Assembly (NCBI GenBank): GCA_015065875.1
Contig: SVPK01000008.1
Location: 1 to 33,286 of the forward strand
Length of the DNA: 33,286 nucleotides
Direction of reading: 5' to 3'
DNA from: Oscillospiraceae bacterium
GTDB lineage: Bacteria; Bacillota; Clostridia; Oscillospirales; Acutalibacteraceae
Translations under genes and position numbers: made by a program
Shown: piece after piece, positions 23,291 through 29,534 of the stretch
How the letters are laid out: every line of letters starts with the position of its first letter
How positions within the stretch are numbered: the stretch's first letter is position 1
Notes under the pieces: generated by a model
Told to the model about the DNA's origin: nothing
What the model saw: only the letters and a program-made list of their open reading frames with translations
The model's database searches: none

Positions 23291-23367
23291 GGCGGCTTAG
23301 CTCAGTTGGCTAGAGCATTCGGTTCATACCCGAAGTGTCGTAGGTTCAAGTCCTATAGCCGCTACCA
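23291..23367 (+). tRNA. tRNA-Met (CAT), elongator
   Basis: Cloverleaf read by eye: acceptor GGCGGCT with AGCCGCT, D loop CAGTTGGCTAGAG, anticodon arm TTCGG-TTCATAC-CCGAA with CAT, T arm TAGGTTCAAGTCCTA, encoded CCA. The paired first base (no C1-A72 mismatch) points to the elongator, not the initiator. Confidence 0.95.
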
Positions 23368-23443
23368 GGCCCGGTGGTCAAGAGGCCTAAGACACCGCCC
23401 TTTCACGGCGGTAACACGGGTTCGAATCCCGTCCGGGTCACCA
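23368..23443 (+). tRNA. tRNA-Glu (TTC)
   Basis: Directly follows tRNA-Met with no gap. Acceptor GGCCCGG with CCGGGTC, anticodon arm CCGCC-CTTTCAC-GGCGG with TTC, T arm ACGGGTTCGAATCCCGT, encoded CCA. Confidence 0.95.
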
Positions 23444-23444
23444 T

Positions 23445-23484
23445 AAAAAGAAACCTCAACCGAAAGGTTGGGGTTTTCTTTTTA
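23445..23484 (+). terminator. Terminator of the tRNA operon (first copy)
   Basis: AAAAGAAACCTCAACC-GAAA-GGTTGGGGTTTTCTTTT, directly after the tRNA-Glu CCA. A near-identical copy occurs 167 bp downstream. Confidence 0.9.
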
Positions 23485-23501
23485 TAATGAATAAGAAAGC
23501 A

Positions 23502-23597
23502 GGGATTCGAACAGGAGGGAGCGAAGCGGAAGAAAACGATTGATAATCGTTTTCGCCGACGTGGGCGTGTAGGCGCGACAGCGGCGTAGCGAATCCC
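23502..23597 (+). repeat. Hairpin-forming insert bounded by tRNA T-arm sequence in inverted orientation
   Basis: The left edge GGGATTCGAAC is the reverse complement of the tRNA-Glu T-arm (GTTCGAATCCC). The right edge CGAATCCC is in direct orientation, so the ends pair over 8 bp. Inside are a perfect hairpin GAAAACGATT-GAT-AATCGTTTTC and a second stem CGCCG...CGGCG. No ORF. It has the build of a small structured repeat that has entered, or copied, a tRNA 3' end. Confidence 0.65.
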
Positions 23598-23651
23598 GTC
23601 CGGGTCACCATAAAAAGAAACCTCAACCGAAAGGTTGGGGTTTCTTTTTAT
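23590..23651 (+). repeat. Second copy of tRNA-Glu 3' end plus terminator
   Basis: CGAATCCCGTCCGGGTCACC and the following terminator repeat 23423-23484 almost exactly (one T fewer). No tRNA body precedes this copy, so it is a tRNA remnant and the pair forms about 61-bp direct repeats around the insert. Confidence 0.9.
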
Positions 23652-23656
23652 ACCAT

Positions 23657-23769
23657 GTAGGGGGCGGCGCCTCGACGCCCCGAATTTTTAGAACGCGGGA
23701 CGATGTGGGCATCGTCCCCTACAATAAAAAATTTTTCAAAATCGTAGGGGAGGGGCTTGCTCCTCCCGC
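23657..23769. repeat. Left cluster of GTAGGGG...CCCG palindromic units (A, B, C)
   Basis: Unit A (23657-23682, plus): GTAGGGGGCG...CGCCCCG. Unit B (23696-23722, minus): CGGGACGATGTGGGCATCGTCCCCTAC-type hairpin. Unit C (23743-23769, plus): CGTAGGGG...CCTCCCGC. All share a GTAGGGG end and a CCCG end but differ inside the stem. This 113-bp stretch holds no gene. With the tRNA remnant and insert it fills the 23444-23834 gap. Confidence 0.85.
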
Positions 23770-23779
23770 AAAGCAACAA

Positions 23780-23826
23780 CCCTCATCCAAACGGACGGGG
23801 GTTGCTTTAATAAATGGTAGGGGGCG
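23780..23826. repeat. Left 47-bp direct repeat (terminator hairpin plus truncated unit A)
   Basis: CCCTCATCCAAACGGACGGG continuing to ATGGTAGGGGGCG; matches 24625-24671 at 45 of 47 positions. The 5' part is an AACCC...GGGTT terminator-like hairpin, and the 3' end is the first bases of unit A, cut short at 23826 just before the XRE gene. Confidence 0.85.
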
Positions 23827-23834
23827 TAAGCACA

Positions 23835-24053
23835 TTATTTGTTTCGCGGATAGGGGCTTTTTTCATCGGTTAGTCCGGCAAGATAATCCATGCTGGTGTT
23901 GAGCGCTATTGCGATTCGCTTGCATTGCTCGAAGGTATAATATCGCTTTCCGTTTTCAATTTTTGAATAATCGCTTTGGTCAATTCCTGTAAGCATTTGC
24001 ATTTGCACTTGTGTTAAATGGCGGCTTTTTCGCAACTCTTTTAATCTGCTCAT
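23835..24053 (-). CDS. Small XRE-family transcriptional regulator
   Basis: A single helix-turn-helix of the Cro/CI type makes up the 72-aa protein: MSRLKELRKSRHLTQVQMQM, then TGIDQSDYSKIENGKRYYTF as turn and recognition helix, and IALNTSMDYLAGLTDE to close. The ATG at 24053 has AGAGGTGAT 6 bases upstream; the longer ORF-track start is inside the control region. It is divergent from a lipoprotein gene, and a palindrome in the shared region is a likely operator. The pair sits between repeat clusters, as small mobile or accessory cassettes often do. Confidence 0.88.
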   Translation of the reverse strand: MSRLKELRKSRHLTQVQMQMLTGIDQSDYSKIENGKRYYTFEQCKRIAIALNTSMDYLAGLTDEKSPYPRNK

Positions 24054-24083
24054 AACTATCACCTCTAAAATAATTATGGCATA

Positions 24084-24120
24084 TTGACCTATTGACAATA
24101 GGGTGAAATTGACCTATAAT
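24084..24120 (+). promoter_or_regulatory. Lipoprotein promoter with overlapping operator
   Basis: TTGACA (24092-24097), 17-bp spacer, TATAAT (24115-24120), a perfect promoter. The inverted repeat CCTATTG-A-CAATAGG (24088-24102) covers the -35 box, and TTGACCTAT occurs twice, 25 bp apart (24084 and 24109). Likely binding sites of the XRE protein, giving repression. Confidence 0.75.
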
Positions 24121-24168
24121 ATCCCAAGAGACGACAAATCTCAAAATCGTTAAGAAAGAGGTAATATT

Positions 24169-24594
24169 ATGAAAAAACTATTTGCAAGCATCTTAATACT
24201 GTGTATGGTATTTAGCCTTTGCGCCTGTGGCGGCTCGAACGAAGGCGCCGGCGGCAAGGCCGATACCTATGCGAAGGTGACCTTTAGCGACGGAACAACC
24301 GAAACCTTTGAGGTTGGCGAGATTCCTGCAATGATTAGAGAAAACCAATACGCATACAACAACAAGTATGCAGGAAATGAGATTGAGGTTGTAACTACAG
24401 TTACAGATATCGAAAGCAACTATGGTATGTCCGGTTTTGTTCCGATTGATTTTGAGGGTGGCTGGAACTGCTATTTGAAGGAGGATACTCCCGTTATTCT
24501 CGACCTCAGAAACGGAACCGCAGTAAAGGTTACCGGAACTTTAACAACAGATTCTTGGAGCATTCAAGGCGCTACAATAACTGTTTTAGACTAA
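24169..24594 (+). CDS. Small lipoprotein with OB-fold (tRNA_anti-like) domain
   Basis: The 141-aa product has a signal peptide and lipobox FSLCAC (Cys20), then GGSNEGAGG as linker. The rest looks like the tRNA_anti-like OB fold found in many secreted clostridial and phage-encoded proteins: YAGNEIEVVTTVTDIESNYG for the first strands, a middle GFVPIDFEGGWNCYL, and VKVTGTLTTDSW near the end. Function unknown. Codon use in the second half (AAC-AAC, ACA, ACT) differs from the ACC/GCC-rich neighbours, which hints at a foreign origin. It is transcribed away from the XRE gene. Confidence 0.8.
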   Translation: MKKLFASILILCMVFSLCACGGSNEGAGGKADTYAKVTFSDGTTETFEVGEIPAMIRENQYAYNNKYAGNEIEVVTTVTDIESNYGMSGFVPIDFEGGWNCYLKEDTPVILDLRNGTAVKVTGTLTTDSWSIQGATITVLD

Positions 24595-24624
24595 AAGCAA
24601 AAAATCCCGCAAAAGAAATTCAAA

Positions 24625-24671
24625 CCCCCATCCAAACGGATGGGGGTTGCTTTAATAAATGGTAGGGGGCG
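24625..24671. repeat. Right 47-bp direct repeat
   Basis: Second copy of 23780-23826, 845 bp downstream, with two mismatches. Its hairpin AACCCCCATCC-AAAC-GGATGGGGGTT (about 24623-24648) serves as terminator of the lipoprotein gene, and unit A follows in full. Confidence 0.85.
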
Positions 24672-24779
24672 GCGCCTCGACGCCCCGTAAAAACGGCGAT
24701 TGGCGGGAGGAGCAAGCCCCTCCCCTACGTTTTATAAATTTAGTTCGATACTGTAGGGGACGATGCCCACATCGTCCCG
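24662..24779. repeat. Right cluster of palindromic units (A, C inverted, B inverted)
   Basis: Unit A (24662-24687) in the same orientation as on the left; unit C (24703-24729) and unit B (24753-24779) are inverted relative to the left. The order B-C on the left and C'-B' on the right makes nested inverted repeats around the XRE/lipoprotein pair. No gene lies here. Confidence 0.85.
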
Positions 24780-24800
24780 CCGTTGATACAGGCTAAAATT

Positions 24801-24834
24801 AAACCCCCATCCAAACGGACGGGGGTTTTGTTTT
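24801..24834. terminator. Bidirectional terminator next to DUF1015
   Basis: AAACCCCCATCC-AAAC-GGACGGGGGTTTT, with T runs on both strands. It is a third relative of the hairpin in the 47-bp repeats. Confidence 0.88.
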
Positions 24835-26085
24835 TTAGAGTATCTTGTTCATAACAAGGCCGGTTATGAGTTTCGGGTAAAAATAGGTCGATTTTTGCGG
24901 CATTTTCTCGCCCGCCTGGCTAACTGCGGCAATCTCCTCAACGCGGGTCGGGTTAAGGATAAAGCAGGCATTTGCCTCGCCTTCGGCGGCGGCATAAGCC
25001 TCGTCGGCGCTGCGGGTATAGGTTAGGTTTTTCTGGTTGGCCATATTCTCCTTATCGATTTTAAGGATTCGCTCAAGGAGCAAGCTATGAAGCACCGAAA
25101 CATCAAGCTCGCGAAGGGCGCGCGATGCGTTCGGCAAAACCTTTTCCATAACGGCGGTATCCTTTAGGGTTAAAAGATATGCGCTCTCGCCATCATAGAA
25201 TCCGAAAGCCTTTTTACCCTCGGCATATTTTTTATCAAGCAGGCCCTGGATGGCGCCCTTATCGGTCGGCATAACCTCAAAATCCTCGCGGCAACCCTCG
25301 AGAATCGCGGCGGCATCAAAGTTTTCAAGACCACTTACTATGCGGTGTGTTGGGAAAACAACGAGTCCGTTATTATCCATATTGATAAGGAACATCATAA
25401 CATAATCGCTGGCGCCCGCATGGCCTACACTGTCGCGGTAGCGAAGGGCGGTTTCGTAGCGGTGATGTCCATCGGCTATGTAGAGCTTTCTATCGGCAAA
25501 CTGGGCGCAGATTTCGGCTATTTCCTTTTCATCGGTTATGGTCCAAAGGCGATGGGTAACGCCATCACCATCAGTAAACTCCTTTTCGAGAGCACCGACC
25601 GAGTTTGCGGCTACCGATTTTGCGGTTGAGCCATCATCATGATATAGCGAATAAATCTGGCTGAAGTTGGAGCCGGTTGCGGTCATAAGGCGGAAACGGT
25701 CTTCTTTAGCGCCGTTTAGGGTTTCCTCATGCGGCAAAACAACATTTTCGCTAAAATGATAGAGCTTTACTCGGCAAACAATTCCCCTAAAGGAGTAGCG
25801 CTTACCATAGGCGGTAAAGTCTTCCTCATAGATATAGATAGTATCGCGCTCATCCTGCGATAAAATCTCGTTTTCAATCCAAGAATTTTGGCGCTCGGCC
25901 GCGGCGGCATAGTCCTCGGCTTGCTTTCCGGGGAGCTCAAGCCCGATAATGTTATACGGATTTTTTGCTTTAAAGGCTTCGCGCTCGGCCTCGCTGATTA
26001 TATCATAAGGGGGACAGCAAAGGGAGCCTATATCGCCCGCCTTATCTGTAAAGCGCAATGCGCGGAACGGTTTAATTTCTGCCAT
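24835..26085 (-). CDS. DUF1015 family protein
   Basis: Cytoplasmic protein of unproven function, 416 aa, the normal family length. It begins MAEIKPFRALRF, followed by the family-typical CCPPYDIISEAER (about 23-35) and NPYNIIGLELP. Further conserved pieces are LPHEETLNGAKEDR (about 117-130) and LYIADGHHRYETALRYR (201-217). The DGHHRY motif resembles the nucleotide-binding motif of ParB/sulfiredoxin-type proteins, some of which are free-serine kinases. In other genomes DUF1015 often sits beside serA/serC, but not here, where it stands alone. The start is the ATG at 26085 with AGAGGTGAT; the ORF track used a GTG inside the ribosome site. Confidence 0.9.
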   Translation of the reverse strand: MAEIKPFRALRFTDKAGDIGSLCCPPYDIISEAEREAFKAKNPYNIIGLELPGKQAEDYAAAAERQNSWIENEILSQDERDTIYIYEEDFTAYGKRYSFRGIVCRVKLYHFSENVVLPHEETLNGAKEDRFRLMTATGSNFSQIYSLYHDDGSTAKSVAANSVGALEKEFTDGDGVTHRLWTITDEKEIAEICAQFADRKLYIADGHHRYETALRYRDSVGHAGASDYVMMFLINMDNNGLVVFPTHRIVSGLENFDAAAILEGCREDFEVMPTDKGAIQGLLDKKYAEGKKAFGFYDGESAYLLTLKDTAVMEKVLPNASRALRELDVSVLHSLLLERILKIDKENMANQKNLTYTRSADEAYAAAEGEANACFILNPTRVEEIAAVSQAGEKMPQKSTYFYPKLITGLVMNKIL

Positions 26086-26103
26086 AAAAATCACCTCTTT
26101 GGT

Positions 26104-26132
26104 ATTTTACAGTAATTTGTTCGTTCAGTCAA
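26104..26132 (-). promoter_or_regulatory. DUF1015 promoter
   Basis: Minus strand TTGACT (26132-26127), 17-bp spacer, TAAAAT (26109-26104), about 20 bp before the start codon. Confidence 0.78.
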
Positions 26133-26213
26133 TAAAATCTTGCGTAAAATACAATATAGATGTATAATAAATATAATTTGTTAAGATTGAGTTTACAATT
26201 ATCGTAAATTTGT

Positions 26214-26242
26214 TTGATAACATTTAAAAGTATCGCTATGAT
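26214..26242 (+). promoter_or_regulatory. Promoter of the Gld-like ABC operon
   Basis: TTGATA (26214-26219), 17-bp spacer, TATGAT (26237-26242), 21 bp before the ATPase gene. An inverted repeat TTTAC-N7-GTAAA lies just upstream (about 26192-26208). Confidence 0.7.
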
Positions 26243-26263
26243 GAATAGTTTGGAGGTAAAAAA

Positions 26264-27244
26264 ATGATTGAAGTTACCGGGCTTTCAAAGCGCTATGGAA
26301 ACCATCTCGCGGTAAGCGATGTCAGCTTTAAGATTGAGGATGGCGAGGTTATTGGCTTTCTTGGACCCAACGGTGCCGGAAAATCAACAATAATGAACAT
26401 CCTGACAGGCTATCTTTCTGCAACCGCAGGTAAGGTTAATATTGATGGCTTTGATATTATGGATAATCCCGCGCAGGCCAAGCGTCGTATTGGCTACCTG
26501 CCCGAGATTCCCCCGCTTTATATTGATATGACGGTTAAGGAATATCTTTATTTCGTTTTCGATTTAAAGAAGGTAACCCTTCCGAAGCGTCCGCATATTG
26601 ATGAGATTTGCCGTCTTGTTAAGATTGATAACGTTAAAGACCGTTTGATTAAAACCCTTTCAAAGGGTTATCGTCAGCGCGTTGGTATCGCGCAGGCGCT
26701 GGTTGGCAACCCCGATGTTTTAATTCTCGATGAGCCGACCGTTGGTCTCGACCCGAAGCAGATAATCGAAATCAGAACCCTGATTGAGAGATTAAGCAAG
26801 AATCATACCATAATTGTATCCTCGCATATTCTCTCGGAGATTCAGGCAACCTGCGGCAGAATAATTGTTATAAACAAGGGCCGTATAGTAGCCGATGGCA
26901 AAACCGAGGAATTAACCGAGAGCATCTCGCAGGATAAATCGGTTGTAGCCTCGATAGCGGGTCCTGAAAAAGAGGTTGAAAAGCTTCTGCTTGCAATCCC
27001 CGGTGTTGAATCGGTAGAAAAGCTTACCAAGGCTTCGGCCGGAGCCGTTACCTTCCGCATAGTATCGGAGGATACCGATATCCGCCGCGAGCTTTTCGCC
27101 CGCCTGGCCGACCGCAACTGGCCGCTTATGGGCCTTTCGAGCAGTGCGCTCACCCTTGAGCAGATATTCCTGCGTCTTACCGATGAAACCTTTGATAGCT
27201 CTGCCGCCCTCGGCAAGAAAAAAGTGAAAGGAGATAAAAAATAA
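26264..27244 (+). CDS. ABC-2 type transporter ATP-binding protein (GldA-like)
   Basis: ATPase of a four-gene ABC system, 326 aa. Walker A is GPNGAGKST (about 34-42), the Q-loop region GYLPEIPPLY, the signature LSKGYRQRVGIAQAL (with K in place of the usual G), Walker B VLILDEPTVGLDP, and the H-loop VSSHILSE. After about residue 220 follows an extra C-terminal domain (KSVVASIAGPEKEVEKLLLA), as in GldA/CcmA-like ATPases. GGAGGTAAA supports the start. Its stop overlaps the start of the permease gene (TAATG), so they are coupled. Confidence 0.93.
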   Translation: MIEVTGLSKRYGNHLAVSDVSFKIEDGEVIGFLGPNGAGKSTIMNILTGYLSATAGKVNIDGFDIMDNPAQAKRRIGYLPEIPPLYIDMTVKEYLYFVFDLKKVTLPKRPHIDEICRLVKIDNVKDRLIKTLSKGYRQRVGIAQALVGNPDVLILDEPTVGLDPKQIIEIRTLIERLSKNHTIIVSSHILSEIQATCGRIIVINKGRIVADGKTEELTESISQDKSVVASIAGPEKEVEKLLLAIPGVESVEKLTKASAGAVTFRIVSEDTDIRRELFARLADRNWPLMGLSSSALTLEQIFLRLTDETFDSSAALGKKKVKGDKK

Positions 27245-27951
27245 TGATTGCTATATTCAAACGCGAATTCAAGGCTTATTTTACATCTCCGCTCGGATAT
27301 TTGGTTATTGCCGCTATGGCGCTTTTTGAGGGTTTTTCGTTTGTTTCCATGTTTGCTAACGGATATGCCGCAAACGAATATACCATTTTGGCGCAGTTAT
27401 CCTTGGCCGCAATAGTTATCCCTGTTTTAACAATGCGTCTGTTTAGCGAGGAGCGCAAGCAAAAAACCGACCAGGTTTTAATAACCGCTCCGGTTAGCCT
27501 TTGGGGAATCGTTTTCGGAAAGTTTGCCTCCGCCTTTGCGGTGTTTGCGCTTTCCTTTTCGCCAACCCTTATATACCAGGTAATCTATACCTCGAGATTA
27601 GATGCTCTTAACTGGCTTATATATCTTGGTGCCTTATTTGGAGTTCTCCTTTATGGTGCGGCGCTTATCGCTATTTGTATGTTTATCTCATCCCTTACCG
27701 AGAGTCAGGTTGTTTCGGCCGTTATGGGTATTGTTGTTGCTATGCTGTTGGTTAATATCTATTCCTTCGTTGCTACAACAACCAACGCACAGTGGCTGCT
27801 CAACCTAGCCGAAAAAATATCCTTTGATATAAGATATCAGGATTTCTATAAGGGAATAATCGATTTCTCTAATATCGTTTTCTTTGGCGGTATTGCATTT
27901 TTATTTATATTCTTAACCGTTCGTATGCTCGATAAGAGACGTTGGGCTTAA
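27244..27951 (+). CDS. ABC-2 type permease (GldF-like)
   Basis: Membrane subunit, 235 aa, with about six hydrophobic segments. It starts MIAIFKREFKAYFTSPLGYL, the amphipathic helix typical of GldF/NosY-type permeases, and carries VLTMRLFSEERKQKTDQVLI after the second segment, the family signature. GldF partners with GldA and GldG. It overlaps the ATPase gene by 1 bp and is followed after 14 bp by the auxiliary gene. Confidence 0.92.
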   Translation: MIAIFKREFKAYFTSPLGYLVIAAMALFEGFSFVSMFANGYAANEYTILAQLSLAAIVIPVLTMRLFSEERKQKTDQVLITAPVSLWGIVFGKFASAFAVFALSFSPTLIYQVIYTSRLDALNWLIYLGALFGVLLYGAALIAICMFISSLTESQVVSAVMGIVVAMLLVNIYSFVATTTNAQWLLNLAEKISFDIRYQDFYKGIIDFSNIVFFGGIAFLFIFLTVRMLDKRRWA

Positions 27952-27965
27952 GGGAGGTGCCGCAG

Positions 27966-29534
27966 ATGAAAAGAACAGAAAAGATTAAAAACGAATTTTT
28001 GCTTAAGCGCGGTGCCTATAATATAACCTTAGCGGTATTGGTTATAGTCGCTATTGTAGCCGCAATCATTTTCTCGGATAAGATTGCCGAGAATTATCCT
28101 ACCGATATCGATTTAACAACCACCGGCGAAAACACCATTTCGGACGAAAACATTGAGCATATTAAAAAAATCGATAAAAATGTTGAGATTATAGTTTGTG
28201 CCGATAAAAAGGGCTTCACAAGTCAGACAATGAGCGACGAGGCTATGTCTAACTACGGAACCGTTTTCCAATCGGGTGACTTTTTTGAGCAGGCACAAAA
28301 GCTAATCGATGATTATCCTAAATATAACGATAAGATTAGTGTTAAATATATCGACCGTTCGGCAGTAAGCTTTGAGAAAACAATCGAAAAGACCGGCCGA
28401 AAGGACCTCAAATATGGCGATATAATCGTTTACTCTACCTTTACGGGTAAGGACGGAAAGGAAATAACCTTGAGCCGAGTTTTAACGGTTAAGGACCTTT
28501 TTGTTACCGAGGAGAATTATGATTATTTATATACCTATGGTATGGTTCTTTATTTCCCGATAAGCTCTAATGTTGAAACCGCTTTAACAGGTGCGCTTTA
28601 TAACGTAACCAGAGAAGATACCAAAACCATGGGTCTGCTTACGGGCAAAACCGATTCCTTCGATTTTACCACTCTGCGTTCAACCGTTGAGCTCAATGCT
28701 TATAATGTTGTTGATATCGATAGCAAAACCTTAACCTCGATACCCGAAAATATCGATATCCTGGTTATTGGTGCGCCCAAAAACGATTTTGCCGCCGCCG
28801 AGATAGAGGTTATCGAGAAGTTCCTTGATAACGGCGGAGAAAAGGGCAAAGAACTGTTTGTTTTCTGCGATGCCGCAAACCCCGACCTGCCGAATTTCTA
28901 TGAGTTCTTGGCCGAATGGGGCGCGCAGATTACCGATGGCGAGGTTTTGGTTGAAACCGATGAAAACCATAGATTTGAATCCAGCGAGACCATAATCGAG
29001 GTTGTTAACAGCAAATCAGACAGAACAAATGCCGTTAATAATAACGAGAGCATATATTTTGTTGCCGATGCCGTTCCCATGAAAAAGGCCTATGATGGCA
29101 AAGAGAGCCGCGGTTGTGAGGTTATTATGAACACCTATGATACCGCCGCTTCGGTTGCCCTCGATAAGATAGGCAGCGATGAGGGCAAAAAGGACACCTT
29201 TGCTATCTGCATCTATACAAACGAAACCCTATATGTAGACGATACCGTAAAGAAGAGCGGTGTTTTGGTTTGTGCCAGCTCGCAGCTTCTTAATGAATAT
29301 CTGTTAAGCTTTGCCGAAATAGGAAACGATGAGCTGTTTATGGCTGCGGTTAACGATATCTGCGGTCGCGACAGCACCGACGTTGCCTTCACCCAGAAGG
29401 TTGTTGATACGATGTCCTTCCTTCAGCCGACGGCAAAGGATGTTAAGGTTATGAGAATTGTTTTCGTAATTTTAACCCCCATTCTTATTATGTCGGCAGG
29501 CATCTTTGTTTGGATCAGGAGGAGCAGACGATGA
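27966..29534 (+). CDS. GldG-like auxiliary ABC membrane protein (ABC_transp_aux)
   Basis: Partner protein of the ABC-2 system, 522 aa. A membrane helix at about 20-40 is followed by a large extracytoplasmic part that starts DLTTTGENTISDENIEHIKK, the GldG/IftG-like opening. A second membrane helix lies near the C-terminus (about 497-516), before WIRRSRR. The extracytoplasmic domain includes LVIGAPKNDFAAAEIEVIEK and FVFCDAANPDLPNFYEFLAEWG, typical of this family. The start is the ATG at 27966, preceded by GGGAGGTG; the ORF-track start lies inside the permease gene. Its stop overlaps the next start (ATGA). Confidence 0.9.
   Translation: MKRTEKIKNEFLLKRGAYNITLAVLVIVAIVAAIIFSDKIAENYPTDIDLTTTGENTISDENIEHIKKIDKNVEIIVCADKKGFTSQTMSDEAMSNYGTVFQSGDFFEQAQKLIDDYPKYNDKISVKYIDRSAVSFEKTIEKTGRKDLKYGDIIVYSTFTGKDGKEITLSRVLTVKDLFVTEENYDYLYTYGMVLYFPISSNVETALTGALYNVTREDTKTMGLLTGKTDSFDFTTLRSTVELNAYNVVDIDSKTLTSIPENIDILVIGAPKNDFAAAEIEVIEKFLDNGGEKGKELFVFCDAANPDLPNFYEFLAEWGAQITDGEVLVETDENHRFESSETIIEVVNSKSDRTNAVNNNESIYFVADAVPMKKAYDGKESRGCEVIMNTYDTAASVALDKIGSDEGKKDTFAICIYTNETLYVDDTVKKSGVLVCASSQLLNEYLLSFAEIGNDELFMAAVNDICGRDSTDVAFTQKVVDTMSFLQPTAKDVKVMRIVFVILTPILIMSAGIFVWIRRSRR

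Noticed and set aside
23590-23651. A second functional tRNA-Glu gene
   Set aside because: Only the T-arm 3' half, acceptor end and terminator are present; there is no D arm or anticodon arm upstream.
23485-23651. A complete integrative element between att sites
   Set aside because: The interval is only about 100 bp with no integrase or cargo; at most a remnant or a small repeat.
23657-24779. Palindromic units read as a CRISPR array
   Set aside because: Units are not regularly spaced, differ in sequence, change orientation and have no cas genes nearby.
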